NCBI GenBank assembly: GCA_964392365.1
Contig: CAYMPH010000021.1
Coordinates: forward strand, 1-64,000
Length of the DNA stretch: 64,000 nucleotides
Source of the DNA: CAYMPH01 sp964392365
Lineage (GTDB): Bacteria; Spirochaetota; UBA4802; UBA5550
Direction: 5' to 3'
Made by a program: the position numbers and the translations under genes
The notes under the pieces: generated by a model
The model's database searches: none
Seen by the model: the letters and a program-made list of their open reading frames with translations, nothing else
Told to the model about the DNA's origin: nothing
Part shown: positions 26,814 through 35,738 of the stretch, in pieces
Numbering within the stretch: the first letter of the stretch is position 1
How the letters are laid out: every line of letters starts with the position of its first letter

Positions 26814-28010
26814 TTATTTTTTTGGAACCCTGATAATCCATCCCGGCTGAATAAGATCGGCATTTTTTATCAGATCCTTATTCGCCTTGAATATCTTAGG
26901 CCACATTTTGAAATTTTTATAATACTTATACGATATATACCAGAGGCAATCAGGATATTTCTGTCTGTAGACAACCTTGTAGTAATAATAATCCGCATCT
27001 TCCTTAACTGAATCAGAATTTACCTTCGCATCTTTATTGTCTGCTGTTGTTGAATCTTTAACAGAAGAATCTGCTATAAAAGTTCCAAGAACTAAATTTG
27101 AATGTTTAATAGATTCATCTGCATATTGAATCGAGTCATCAAATTTTTTAACTTCGTACATTGCTTTAGCGTTATTTCTTGCTTCCTTTGCAGCCTCAAG
27201 TTCATCTTTTGCTTTTTTTGCATTTTTGGATTTTCCTGCTTTATCAAGAGCAACGTCAGCTTCTGCAATTTTTTCTTTTGCACCTATTTCAAGGGATTCA
27301 AGATATGCCTGATCAGCATTCATCTTGGCAATTTCAACTGCTGTAAAACCATCTTTTAATTTCTGATTGTTATAACCTTCTTCAGCCAGTTTAAGATTCA
27401 CTTCAGCAAGATTAAATTTTTCAGCTGAATGTTTTTTAGCGCCGATTTTTTCAGCCTTTTTCAAAGTAAGCTTTACATCTTCAATTGAATCGCGCAGCAC
27501 ATCTTTCTGGCCAAGTGCAATATTTCTTGCATTCTTTGCAAGCTTATCAGCTTCAAGTGCGGATATATATGCATCATAATAGTTCTTTTCTTCATAAAAT
27601 TTCTTTGCTTTATCAAGCATATCTGAAGCTGCAGTAAATTCATTTTTAGCAAGCTTGTCAGCGTATGCATCCTTTGCAGACGCAACGCTCTGTTCTGAAA
27701 TGACAATAACATCTTTTGCCATAAGAGGAAGCGCCTTATCATAAGCCTCAACACCTTTTACAAAAGATTCCTCAGATGCTTTTTTAGCTTTATCAACTTC
27801 ACCTGCTTTAACAAAATTGTGAGCATCATAAAGTTTCTGCACTGCAAGATCATATTCTACCTGAGCATATTTATCAGCCTTTACTGACAAAGCTTTGGAT
27901 ATCTGCCCTCTTGCTTTTATTAATTCTTTTGACGGAATCTGTTCTCCGCATGCCATAAACACAGACAATATAACTGAAAAAATCAATAAAACTGCTTTTT
28001 TATAAAACAT
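26814..28010 (-). CDS. Lipoprotein with helical Ala/Lys repeats and LysM-like end
   Basis: A 398-residue lipoprotein (lipobox FMAC, Cys21). Residues about 30-310 are a series of helical repeats rich in Ala, Lys, Glu and Asp (LAVQKLYDAHNFVKAGEVDKAKKASEE and similar). Residues about 345-398 (YYKVVYRQKYPDCLWYISYKYY ... LIQPGWIIRVPKK) resemble a diverged LysM domain that could bind peptidoglycan. The arrangement recalls treponemal TmpB, which supports a spirochaete-like host (inference). It is the first gene of an operon with the sigma factor and propeller protein. A terminator separates it from the STAS gene upstream. GTGAGG precedes the ATG. Confidence 0.8.
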   Translation of the reverse strand: MFYKKAVLLIFSVILSVFMACGEQIPSKELIKARGQISKALSVKADKYAQVEYDLAVQKLYDAHNFVKAGEVDKAKKASEESFVKGVEAYDKALPLMAKDVIVISEQSVASAKDAYADKLAKNEFTAASDMLDKAKKFYEEKNYYDAYISALEADKLAKNARNIALGQKDVLRDSIEDVKLTLKKAEKIGAKKHSAEKFNLAEVNLKLAEEGYNNQKLKDGFTAVEIAKMNADQAYLESLEIGAKEKIAEADVALDKAGKSKNAKKAKDELEAAKEARNNAKAMYEVKKFDDSIQYADESIKHSNLVLGTFIADSSVKDSTTADNKDAKVNSDSVKEDADYYYYKVVYRQKYPDCLWYISYKYYKNFKMWPKIFKANKDLIKNADLIQPGWIIRVPKK

Positions 28011-28043
28011 TGTGGAACCTCACTATATATAGAATATAAATAC

Positions 28044-28069
28044 AAAAAAAGACCTAAAAGGCCTTTTTT
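28044..28069 (-). terminator. Rho-independent terminator after the STAS gene
   Basis: On the minus strand AAAAAAGGCCT, a 3-base loop and AGGTCTTTTTTT form a stem with one mismatch and a T run. It lies 33 bases beyond the stop of the anti-sigma antagonist gene and just before the lipoprotein gene start. Confidence 0.7.
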
Positions 28070-28101
28070 ATCAACTCTCTTTTTTTATTTTTTCAGGTAT
28101 T

Positions 28102-28440
28102 TTAACGGTTAAAAGCGCTTACCGCATCATCTTCTAAATCGTATATTTCGAAGAAAGACGTCAGTTTGGTTAGTTCAAAAACCTTGCGTACGGAAGCGAA
28201 AACATTAATAATTTTCAAACCGCCCTGGTATTTTTTCAAATTGGAAAGACTTGAAATCAAAGCCCCTATTCCTGAAGAATCAATATATGAAACCTGCTCG
28301 AGATTTATAATTACATTAAACTTTTTTTCATCAATCAGTTTATTTATAATATCCTTAATTTCAGGAGCATTATATAGATCTATTTCACCGGCGATATCAA
28401 GAATAACTATATCTCCTTTATTTCTTGTGTTAATATCCAT
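28102..28440 (-). CDS. STAS-domain anti-sigma factor antagonist
   Basis: A 112-residue single STAS domain of the SpoIIAA/RsbV type. GEIDLYNAPEIKD near residue 18 and YIDSSGIGAL with the phospho-acceptor Ser55 are diagnostic. Phosphorylation by an anti-sigma kinase would release the kinase to bind its target. No RsbW/SpoIIAB kinase is encoded nearby. The sigma factor at 25756 belongs to the sigma-70 core group and is not an obvious partner. GGAGG lies 10 bases before the ATG. Monocistronic, with its own terminator. Confidence 0.9.
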   Translation of the reverse strand: MDINTRNKGDIVILDIAGEIDLYNAPEIKDIINKLIDEKKFNVIINLEQVSYIDSSGIGALISSLSNLKKYQGGLKIINVFASVRKVFELTKLTSFFEIYDLEDDAVSAFNR

Positions 28441-28590
28441 CTTTGTAAAATCCTCCTAGCAATTAGGTAAACTTAACAGATTACCCAAAATATCAATTTG
28501 CCCGATTAAAGATTTAATGTCAAGATAATTTATGCACTGCTTTGAATAATTTAAACTGCCCCAGTCAATTCCACCTTAATACAGATAGAA

Positions 28591-29730
28591 TCACAGAGAA
28601 TCAGCTTCTTTATTAATATCGGCATAAACAGAATGCCACTTGTTATTAATTTGATCAAAGCTGCCATTTATTATTGAGCTCCGGATCTCATCCATAAACA
28701 TCTTCATGAAATGCAGATTATGGTAAGTATTATAAATCAGAGCAGAAATTTCTCCCATTTTAAATATATGACGAAGATATGCTTTAGTATATGTTTTACA
28801 TACATAGCATGTGCAATCAGGGTCAAGAGGTGTGAAATCGCTTTCATACACTGATTTCTTTATATTTATTCTTCCTTTAGATGTATAAAGAGTGCCGTTT
28901 CGTGCAATTCTTGTAGGCATAACGCAATCAAACATATCCACCCCGCAATTTACAGCGTATAATATTTCAAGCGGACTTCCCACACCCATCATATATCTGG
29001 GCTTATCCTGAGGGAGCTGCTCAAGTGTATGTTCTGTAATTTCCCTGTATAAGCCCTTAGGCTCACCAACTGAAAGGCCGCCTATTGCATATCCCGGAAA
29101 ATCCAAATCAACAAGTCTTGATGCGCACTCGCTTCTGAGATTTTTATAAACGCTTCCCTGCTGAATTGCAAACAGCGCCTGCTTTTCTGTATCAAAGGAA
29201 CTGCCCCAGTATTGCCTGGAAATTTTCGCCCAGTCGATTGTTCTTTCCATTGCGGCCCGTGCATTCTTTTCATCGATCGGATAATCCGTGCATTGATCTA
29301 AAACCATCATAATATCGGATCCGATTACTCTCTGAATATCCAGTACCTTTTCGGGAGTAAACAGATGCAGCGAGCCGTCAAGATGGGATCTGAATTCAAC
29401 TCCATGTTCAAAAACCTTGCACAGATGAGCCAGAGAAAACACCTGAAATCCGCCAGAATCAGTGAGAACCGGCCCCTTATAATTCATAAAACCGTGAATT
29501 CCGCCTGCTTTTTCCAGTATTTCAAGACCCGGCCTGATATAAAGATGATACGTATTTGAGAGAATGATATCAAAACCGATTTCTGCAATATCCCTGGAAG
29601 TTAATGATCTTACTGCAGCTCTTGTTGCAACAGGCATAAAAACAGGAGTTTTTATCACACCTCTTGAAGTGGTAATTTCCCCTGCCCTGCTGCTGCCGGA
29701 AATTGATTTATTGGTTATTAAAAATTTCAT
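28591..29730 (-). CDS. tgt: Queuine tRNA-ribosyltransferase
   Basis: Tgt exchanges guanine-34 for preQ1 in GU(N)-anticodon tRNAs. The enzyme is complete at 379 residues. Seen: TDSGGFQVFSL (Asp91), GGLSVGEP, MFDCVMPTR (nucleophile Asp268), RNGTLYTS, and zinc ligands Cys306, Cys308, Cys311 with His337 in the YNTYH segment. AGGGGAA lies upstream of the ATG, within the end of the small Cys-rich gene (4-base ATGA overlap). No queA or preQ1 biosynthesis gene is in the window, so the base may come from elsewhere in the genome or be salvaged. Confidence 0.96.
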   Translation of the reverse strand: MKFLITNKSISGSSRAGEITTSRGVIKTPVFMPVATRAAVRSLTSRDIAEIGFDIILSNTYHLYIRPGLEILEKAGGIHGFMNYKGPVLTDSGGFQVFSLAHLCKVFEHGVEFRSHLDGSLHLFTPEKVLDIQRVIGSDIMMVLDQCTDYPIDEKNARAAMERTIDWAKISRQYWGSSFDTEKQALFAIQQGSVYKNLRSECASRLVDLDFPGYAIGGLSVGEPKGLYREITEHTLEQLPQDKPRYMMGVGSPLEILYAVNCGVDMFDCVMPTRIARNGTLYTSKGRINIKKSVYESDFTPLDPDCTCYVCKTYTKAYLRHIFKMGEISALIYNTYHNLHFMKMFMDEIRSSIINGSFDQINNKWHSVYADINKEADSL

Positions 29731-30131
29731 AAAACCGGCAATTCCCCTGGATATATAATATGCAAATGAAGTTTATCAGCATCAGTTTCATAATCTGTCA
29801 TCAATGAAAAATATTCTTCTGCAGCGGTTTTTATTTCATCAATATCTTTATAAACAAGAACAAGCCTGAATCTGTTCAGTCCAATCGAATTCCGTTCAGC
29901 CTTTCCCATGAAAATTACATTAATAAGATTATTTTCAATAAATTCCGTGTCTGCATTTTCTATCACGTAAATCAGGAGTTTTCCTCCAATTATAAGTTTA
30001 TACTTTAATATTGTATTCTGACACAGCGTGAAGTTTTCAATAAACGTGATATTATCAAAAACTTCCGGAGGACATCCGCAGCCGAGTGAATTCTGGACAA
30101 AATTTACTATTGCACCTTTATTTTTTATCAT
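29727..30131 (-). CDS. Small Cys-motif protein upstream of tgt
   Basis: A 134-residue protein with the motif LGCGCPPEVF near residue 17 and one further Cys (TLCQN). The rest is alpha/beta (YKLIIGGKLLIYVIEN, RFRLVLVYKDIDEIK). The CGC pair could bind a metal or iron-sulfur cluster (inference). I start at 30131 (GCAGGGATT upstream); the frame is open for 22 more codons without support. The stop overlaps tgt by 4 bases (ATGA), so coupling and possibly a link to tRNA modification are suggested. Family not named. Confidence 0.65.
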   Translation of the reverse strand: MIKNKGAIVNFVQNSLGCGCPPEVFDNITFIENFTLCQNTILKYKLIIGGKLLIYVIENADTEFIENNLINVIFMGKAERNSIGLNRFRLVLVYKDIDEIKTAAEEYFSLMTDYETDADKLHLHIIYPGELPVL

Positions 30132-30293
30132 ATTCAATCCCTGCAGCTTATAAACCCTGAAATAAAAAAAATGATGACAAAAAAATCCTGAAGTCAAATA
30201 TAAAAACAGCTTACTTTTTCAACAAACAAAAAAAGAGAATTTATCCGATAATATATAAGAGTAAAAAATAATTTTTTATAAATAATGTGACTT

Positions 30294-30320
30294 TGTCATT
30301 CCCGTGAATACGGGAATCCA
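30294..30320. repeat. REP-like palindrome (ATTCCCGT/ACGGGAAT)
   Basis: TGTC, ATTCCCGT (30298-30305), loop GAAT, ACGGGAAT (30310-30317), CCA. This is one of the palindrome family also at 3409, 30371 and 46489, here in the opposite orientation to the next copy 50 bases away. Confidence 0.8.
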
Positions 30321-30370
30321 GAATTTAAAAACATAAATGAAAAGATGGAATCACAAGTTAAATAAAAAAA

Positions 30371-30397
30371 TGGATTCCCGCCTGCACGGGAATGACA
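30371..30397. repeat. REP-like palindrome (ATTCCCG/CGGGAAT)
   Basis: TGG, ATTCCCG (30374-30380), a 6-base loop, CGGGAAT (30387-30393), GACA. It pairs with the inverted copy at 30294 to form a two-unit cluster in the gap before the HEAT-repeat gene. Confidence 0.8.
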
Positions 30398-30445
30398 GAA
30401 AAAAAATTTAATACAATACAGCATATTTAAAATTGAGGACTAATT

Positions 30446-31612
30446 ATGAATATAAAAAATTATAAAATTTTAATAACAATCCTGCTGATTTTATTTATTC
30501 AGGGATTCTCTTATTCCGCTCCAAGAAAACAGGCTGCCAAAAAAGAAATAAAAACATCCGAAACCAAGGAAATCAAGGATGCAAAGAAAAATACAGAAAC
30601 CGAAGATGAAAAAAAGAAAAAGGAAGATGCGGAATTTGCTAAAAAGAAATCAGATGAAAGCAAGGGAAAATGGGTTGAAGAGACCTTGGATTTCGGCCTT
30701 AACAGCGACAGAAAAGAAGCCATTAACCGGATTACTCTAATAAAAGATAAGGCAGTAAGAGACAGATTATTAAAAAGACTTATTGATGTTATTAAAAATG
30801 AAACTGAAGCTGATGTAGTAATAAAAGCAATTTATATCTGCGGTGAGCTCGATTATAAAGATGCTTCAGGCGCAATTACTGAAAAGCTTGAGGACAGCAC
30901 CGATGACATGAAAACAGCTGCAGCCTATGCGCTTAAAAAACTGAATGCAGTAAGCGCAAAAGAAAAACTTATAAAAAAATTCAAGGAAATCAACCTTAGT
31001 AAAGATTCAAATTTTACTGAAGCGTGTTTAACTGTTTTAGGTGATTTCAAGGCAGTTGAACTTGCACCATATGCTAAAGAAAAAATAGAAGATCTTAAAA
31101 CCACATTAGTCGCGAAAGAACTTCTTATAATGTTTTTGGGAAACAGCGGTTCTGTTGAGAGCAAAGATCTTCTAATTAAATTATACAGAAATGAAGATGA
31201 AAATCTGACAGTTCGATCTTATGCGGCAAATTCTTTATCCAAGCTGAATATTAAAGAAACTGCTGCGGAATTCAAAGCAGTAGTAAAGCAGATCGAAGAT
31301 TATCCTTTTAAGAAAAAACAGACTTACTACAATTTATACATGTACTCAATTTCAGCACTCGTGAGACTCGGCGATAAGGATGCAGCTCCGAAAGTTAGAG
31401 AATCGCTCCGGAGCAACAGCCCTGCAGTGCGGCTTCAGGCTATTAAACTCCTGGTGGAACTGAAAGATAAAAGTTCGATTGACATTTTAAAATATAAAAT
31501 GAAATATGATCCGAGCAAAAAAGTAAGACATGCAGCAAGAAAAGCTCTGAAGGAATTCGGAGTGGAACTCAAGGGTGAAGATGAAAAAGAAAGCGGTGAA
31601 GATGACAACTGA
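30446..31612 (+). CDS. Secreted HEAT-repeat protein
   Basis: A 388-residue exported protein. Signal peptide 1-25, a Lys/Glu-rich linker about 30-80, then HEAT-like helical repeats to about 375 (AIYICGELDYKDASGAITEKLED, AAYALKKLNAVSAKEKLIKKF, YAANSLSKLNIKETAAEF, LQAIKLLVELKDKSSIDILKYKM, RHAARKALKEFG). It ends in an acidic tail. Such repeats make protein-binding scaffolds. GAGGA precedes the ATG. It is first in an operon with a membrane protein (11-base overlap) and a degenerate esterase (1-base gap), so the three products may form an envelope complex. Confidence 0.85.
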   Translation: MNIKNYKILITILLILFIQGFSYSAPRKQAAKKEIKTSETKEIKDAKKNTETEDEKKKKEDAEFAKKKSDESKGKWVEETLDFGLNSDRKEAINRITLIKDKAVRDRLLKRLIDVIKNETEADVVIKAIYICGELDYKDASGAITEKLEDSTDDMKTAAAYALKKLNAVSAKEKLIKKFKEINLSKDSNFTEACLTVLGDFKAVELAPYAKEKIEDLKTTLVAKELLIMFLGNSGSVESKDLLIKLYRNEDENLTVRSYAANSLSKLNIKETAAEFKAVVKQIEDYPFKKKQTYYNLYMYSISALVRLGDKDAAPKVRESLRSNSPAVRLQAIKLLVELKDKSSIDILKYKMKYDPSKKVRHAARKALKEFGVELKGEDEKESGEDDN

Positions 31613-32033
31613 TAAAACAAACAAAGAAGAAACACTGGAATCCTCAGCACCCAGTGAAAGAATCAAGGAACTCGCTTCTCTGGCCTTTTTTACATTAATC
31701 GCCGCTGTTAGTTCAGTAATTATAATGGATATTATCGTTTTCCCAATTACATTATTTGCTGTGAATAATAAAAACACATATAATTTTATTTTCAAGTATT
31801 CTTTTTTAACTCTCGTGATAGTTCTTATATTTTATCTTATCCTGAATAAAATTTACAAAATGAAAAAAGATGGATTTCCATCTTCAGAAATTATTTTATA
31901 TCTTGTAAAAAAACCTTTTTCATATCTGGGTACAGTCCTTGCTTTGATTCTGATCTCTGCTTCACTTTTAGCTGCAGTATATTTCATACTTAATATAAAC
32001 TATACATTCTTATCAAAAATTATCGGTAGCTGA
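31602..32033 (+). CDS. Small inner-membrane protein of the HEAT operon
   Basis: A 143-residue protein with three probable transmembrane helices (about 25-50, 65-85, 110-135) and a hydrophilic N-terminus with charged residues. I take the ATG at 31602, which overlaps the HEAT gene by 11 bases; an ATG at 31581 and a GTG at 31575 are alternatives with similar ribosome sites. The stop is 1 base before the next start. Family not recognised; it probably anchors the complex formed by its neighbours. Confidence 0.7.
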   Translation: MTTDKTNKEETLESSAPSERIKELASLAFFTLIAAVSSVIIMDIIVFPITLFAVNNKNTYNFIFKYSFLTLVIVLIFYLILNKIYKMKKDGFPSSEIILYLVKKPFSYLGTVLALILISASLLAAVYFILNINYTFLSKIIGS

Positions 32034-32034
32034 A

Positions 32035-32970
32035 ATGCCTGATTACAGCGATTTCGATAAATTTTTTCTGAACCTTCCGCCTTTTGACAGGGAAAATGAT
32101 TTTGAACAGTTCTGGAAAAAATCCATCGCGGATTTAAAAAAAATTCCGATGGAACCTTTATTTAATATTAAAAGCTCAAGACCTCATCATGGATTCATTC
32201 AGTATAATGTTTCATATAAAAGTTTTCTTAAATATCAGATTTCCGGATCTCTCTTTGTTCCTGAAAAAATAAAAAAGCCATTTGTGATAATTCACATAAA
32301 CGACTATAATAAAAAACCTTTAATTGAGACAGAAAAACTAAATCAATCTGCAGCACATTTTTTTCTGTATATCAGAGGCCACGAAAATCTTATTAAAAAA
32401 GACCCGTCCGATACAAGCACGCCCGGGTTTATGATAGAAAATATTTTTGATAAGGATACATACTACATCAAGGCTGTATATCTCGATGTATACAGGGCAA
32501 TTGATACATTAAGACTCATGCCTGAAATTGACTGCGGGAAGATAGGAATTTACGGCAAGGGCATTGGAGCTGCTGCAGCCATTTTTACTGCAGCTAATAC
32601 AGAAAGAGTATCAGCTCTTGTTCTTGATACACCTTTTTTCTGCTATCTCCCGGTTTTACAGAACCTGTCAACATCCGAAGCAAGCAGAGAAATCAATGAA
32701 TTCATTGAGCTTCATAAAATTAAAAAAAAGCAGATAAAAACAAATCTTACCTACTTCGACTGCATAAACTTCGCTGATAAAATAAACATCCCTGTTCTTG
32801 CTTTAACCGGTTTCAAGGATACAATAACACCTCCGCAATGCGTGTTTGCATTTTTTAATCACCTGCAGTGCGAGAAGCAGATGGAAATTTTTCCTGATGA
32901 AGGGAACACTACAGGCGGAGAAAAACAATTCGTAAAATCAATTAACTGGCTTGCTGAAAGGATTGTTTAA
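32035..32970 (+). CDS. AXE1-type acetyl esterase homologue, catalytic residues lost
   Basis: A 311-residue alpha/beta hydrolase of the acetyl xylan esterase / cephalosporin-C deacetylase family. The N-terminal signature FWKKSIADLKKIPMEPLF (26-43) and the C-terminal LTGFKDTITPPQCVFAFFNHL (258-278, with Asp262) fit the family well. The nucleophile elbow, normally GGSQGG, reads GKGIGA (174-179), with Gly176 in place of Ser. The region that normally supplies the His (NHEGG) reads GNTTGG (290-295), with no His. Two of three triad residues are therefore missing, so it is probably a pseudoenzyme acting as a binding protein. No signal peptide is present. It is last in the HEAT/membrane protein operon. 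Confidence 0.85.
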   Translation: MPDYSDFDKFFLNLPPFDRENDFEQFWKKSIADLKKIPMEPLFNIKSSRPHHGFIQYNVSYKSFLKYQISGSLFVPEKIKKPFVIIHINDYNKKPLIETEKLNQSAAHFFLYIRGHENLIKKDPSDTSTPGFMIENIFDKDTYYIKAVYLDVYRAIDTLRLMPEIDCGKIGIYGKGIGAAAAIFTAANTERVSALVLDTPFFCYLPVLQNLSTSEASREINEFIELHKIKKKQIKTNLTYFDCINFADKINIPVLALTGFKDTITPPQCVFAFFNHLQCEKQMEIFPDEGNTTGGEKQFVKSINWLAERIV

Positions 32971-33093
32971 TTCTTGCATTTTTTTCAGATATAAGCAATC
33001 AAAAAAAATAAAAAACCGCAGGACTTAATGAATCTTCCTGAAAGCAAAAGTTTTTTAAAGCCCTCATCCGCCAGAAGATAAAGAAACATCAAA

Positions 33094-33885
33094 TCATGTA
33101 GTTTTTTTATATTGTGCGATCTGCCGCGAAATGGCAACGAGATTGCCTTTTTCATCCCATAGTTCTCCGTCTGATTCCAGCAGCCCGCAGGTTATAAACC
33201 TTGTGCGGAATGCTCCCTTAAGCCACGCAGAGTCCGGAATATTCCTCACATTTACAGATAACTCAATAGTAGGAACCCAGGCCATCATGCCCTGGCTTGC
33301 AAAGACCGGAGGAGGAAATGCGTCAGCTGCAAGCAATACGGACTGCATATCAAATGGACGCTCATCCCTGAACCTGATCCAGCCCCTCATTTCAGAAATA
33401 CCACTCAGTTTTCCCTGCATCCATCCGGCAGACCTAGGATCCAGCCGTATGTCAAGATGATTCATGAGTGTAAATTGAGGTATAGCCGGAAGCTCTATGC
33501 ATTTATCAAGCGGAGCAATGTCCGGAGTTTTTGTTTCATATCTCTCGACAGAGCACTCAATCTTTTCATCAGCAAATGTGCCGTGTATCCGGATCTTTTC
33601 CTTACCGTCCTGAAATAACTTCACCTGCAGGCGGTTAAACTGTTTCGACCTTGAAAACTCTTCTACATATATCTGCGTTTCACCCGGAATGCACCGCGAA
33701 ATATAATTTGCAGTAATGATAGGTGTTGTTTTTTTGTCGCTGCTTATTAACATTGCCTGTACACCAACAGCCATTAGATATCCCCCATTGGGATTTCCAT
33801 TGATGCTCCAGTTGTCTGATATTTTTCCAAGGAATCGATCCGGTTCCAGACTTTTCACAGAAATATCGCTGTCGAAAATATGCAT
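33094..33885 (-). CDS. TesB-like acyl-CoA thioesterase
   Basis: A 263-residue double-hotdog protein. The N-terminal half has NWSINGNPNGGYLMAVGVQAML and the second half YERP-like FRDERPFDMQSVLLAADAFPPPVF, both typical of the TesB-like (4HBT_3) thioesterase family. It probably hydrolyses acyl-CoA thioesters in the cytoplasm; chain length is unknown. I start at 33885, where GGAGG lies about 10 bases upstream; the earlier ATG at 33909 has no ribosome site. The gene is somewhat GC-richer than neighbours. It follows the rhomboid gene on the same strand by 46 bases. Confidence 0.8.
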   Translation of the reverse strand: MHIFDSDISVKSLEPDRFLGKISDNWSINGNPNGGYLMAVGVQAMLISSDKKTTPIITANYISRCIPGETQIYVEEFSRSKQFNRLQVKLFQDGKEKIRIHGTFADEKIECSVERYETKTPDIAPLDKCIELPAIPQFTLMNHLDIRLDPRSAGWMQGKLSGISEMRGWIRFRDERPFDMQSVLLAADAFPPPVFASQGMMAWVPTIELSVNVRNIPDSAWLKGAFRTRFITCGLLESDGELWDEKGNLVAISRQIAQYKKTT

Positions 33886-33931
33886 AAAGTAAAACCTCCA
33901 TTTAATCAAACGGATTATTAATATTTTATTT

Positions 33932-34642
33932 CTATAAATTACGGATTAAGCTTTCAATTTTATTTTTAAATACAAAAAATATTATAGTTGGTATGATTAT
34001 TCCTGCCAAAAGCAGGTAATTTACCAATACAATATCAGGAAAGATCAATGCAGATATTAGAATTCCGGTTAATGCTCCGCCCAGGTGAGCATCGTGGCCT
34101 ATGTTGTCGGAATTTCTGCCTATACCGTAAATCGAAGCGAGTATGAACAATATCGCATAAACCCATGCAGGCATGGGAACCGGAAGAATGAATAACATTA
34201 CAGACTGCCCTGGAATTAAAAACACAGATGAAAAAATTATACCGCTCACAGCACCTGAAGCTCCCAGTGCCCGATACTCCATTTTTTTTCTGTTCATAAC
34301 AAGTGACAGTAATCCTCCGCCAATTCCGCTGCCGAGATATATAAGAACAGCTGTTTTAAATCCATATATCTCTTCTATGCCTGTAGCGAAGGAATAAAAA
34401 CTGAACATATTTAACAGCAGGTGCCCCCAATCAGCATGAAGAAATATTGAGCTGATTATTCTGAAATATTCGTGCTTCTTTAGAATGAAGTATGTTGAAA
34501 ATATATTGTTCTCAGTAAAGCCGGGACTACTGAATGCAATGATTGAAATTACAGATGTAACTGCAATAGTAATGTATGTAAAATACGCCTGCTCCACTGA
34601 TGATAGCCTCCATATATTTATTCTGTGAAGTACAGGAGACAT
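33932..34642 (-). CDS. Rhomboid-family intramembrane serine protease
   Basis: A 236-residue polytopic protein. Catalytic features are intact: HADWGHLLLNMFS (69-81, Asn78), nucleophile GASG (127-130, Ser129) and HDAHLGGA (His186). About six to seven helices. It cleaves membrane protein substrates within the bilayer; the substrates are unknown. The start ATG at 34642 has only a weak ribosome site. No accessory domain is present. It is divergent from the ICMT-like gene (95-base gap). Confidence 0.92.
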   Translation of the reverse strand: MSPVLHRINIWRLSSVEQAYFTYITIAVTSVISIIAFSSPGFTENNIFSTYFILKKHEYFRIISSIFLHADWGHLLLNMFSFYSFATGIEEIYGFKTAVLIYLGSGIGGGLLSLVMNRKKMEYRALGASGAVSGIIFSSVFLIPGQSVMLFILPVPMPAWVYAILFILASIYGIGRNSDNIGHDAHLGGALTGILISALIFPDIVLVNYLLLAGIIIPTIIFFVFKNKIESLIRNL

Positions 34643-34736
34643 GCTGATACATCAGAAGTTAAAAGCAACTATAATTCTTGACAATCTGTATGATAAAAGA
34701 AAAAGTTAAATTATAATTTATAAAAAATGGACCATT

Positions 34737-35288
34737 ATGAAATTTGAATTAATAATTTTTATTGTGATTTCTATCGCATTAATCTGGATATCACGCAATG
34801 CATTAAAAAAGCCCAACTCGCACGGATTTTACCGCTTTTTTGCCTGGGAGTGCATTCTTGCTCTGGTACTGCTGAATCTTCGGGTATGGGGACTTAATCC
34901 GCTGGCTCCGAATCAATTGCTGTCCTGGTTCCTGCTCATAATCACATCCTGGCTGCCTATACATGCTTTCAGGCTGCTTAAAAAAATAGGTAAACCCGCC
35001 AGTACACGGACCGATACCGCGCTGTTTGAATTTGAGAAAACTACTTCAATTGTCAGCACTGGAGCTTTTCGCTACATCCGTCATCCGATGTATGCCACAT
35101 TGCTTTTTTTAGGCTGGGCTGCTTTTCTTAAGCAGTTTTCATGGATAGGAACTGTACTTGTAATTGCTGCCAGCATCTTTATGTTATTAACAGCCATGCG
35201 TGATGAACAGGAGTGCCTGCAGCATTTTGGCGAGCCTTACCGGGCATATATGCAGAAAACAAAACGTTTCATTCCGTTTGTGCTTTAA
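34737..35288 (+). CDS. Isoprenylcysteine methyltransferase-like membrane protein
   Basis: A 183-residue protein with about four to five helices and the ICMT/PEMT SAM-binding pattern: GAFRYIRHPMYATLLFLGWAAF (about 113-134) and RDEQECLQHFGEPYRAYMQKTKRFIPF (about 155-181). The family methylates lipids, thiols or proteins in bacteria; bacterial substrates are mostly undefined. Slightly GC-richer than its surroundings. It ends 18 bases before the convergent universal stress gene. Confidence 0.85.
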   Translation: MKFELIIFIVISIALIWISRNALKKPNSHGFYRFFAWECILALVLLNLRVWGLNPLAPNQLLSWFLLIITSWLPIHAFRLLKKIGKPASTRTDTALFEFEKTTSIVSTGAFRYIRHPMYATLLFLGWAAFLKQFSWIGTVLVIAASIFMLLTAMRDEQECLQHFGEPYRAYMQKTKRFIPFVL

Positions 35289-35306
35289 TTTTTTTTCTAT
35301 TCCAAA

Positions 35307-35738
35307 TCATTTAACAATACAGACACTGCAATGTGCATGATGTGCAACTCTGTCTGAAATTGATCCCAGAAGAAAGCGTCCAACGGCAGACCGGCCTTTG
35401 CTGCCGATTACGATAATATCATACTTGCCTTTTTCTGCAACTTCGCAAATTTTATCTGCCGGGTATCCTTCCTCAACAATGCGGTCCCATTCAACTTTTT
35501 CCTCATTAAGCATCGGAAGTATCTTCTCGAATCGCTGCTCGGATATCCATTTAATCCTGTCAACGCCTTCAGGTGCAGCGCCGTAAAAGCCGGGCAGCGG
35601 ACCAAACTCCTCCACAACTTCAAGAATAGTCAATTTTGCCTGAGATTCCTTGGCAATCAATATAGCCATTTCCAGGGCCTTTTTTGATAATTCCGATCCA
35701 TCAACTGGAGCGAGGACTTTTTTGATAAATCTTTTCAT
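35307..35738 (-). CDS. Universal stress protein (UspA family)
   Basis: A 143-residue single Usp domain. It starts KKVLAPVDGSELSKKALEMA and ends with the ATP-binding pattern GSKGRSAVGRFLLGSISDRVAHHAHCSVCIVK, matching G-2x-G-9x-G-S/T. It should therefore be of the ATP-binding subclass. GGAG lies before the ATG. Single gene; no partner is evident. Confidence 0.92.
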   Translation of the reverse strand: MKRFIKKVLAPVDGSELSKKALEMAILIAKESQAKLTILEVVEEFGPLPGFYGAAPEGVDRIKWISEQRFEKILPMLNEEKVEWDRIVEEGYPADKICEVAEKGKYDIIVIGSKGRSAVGRFLLGSISDRVAHHAHCSVCIVK

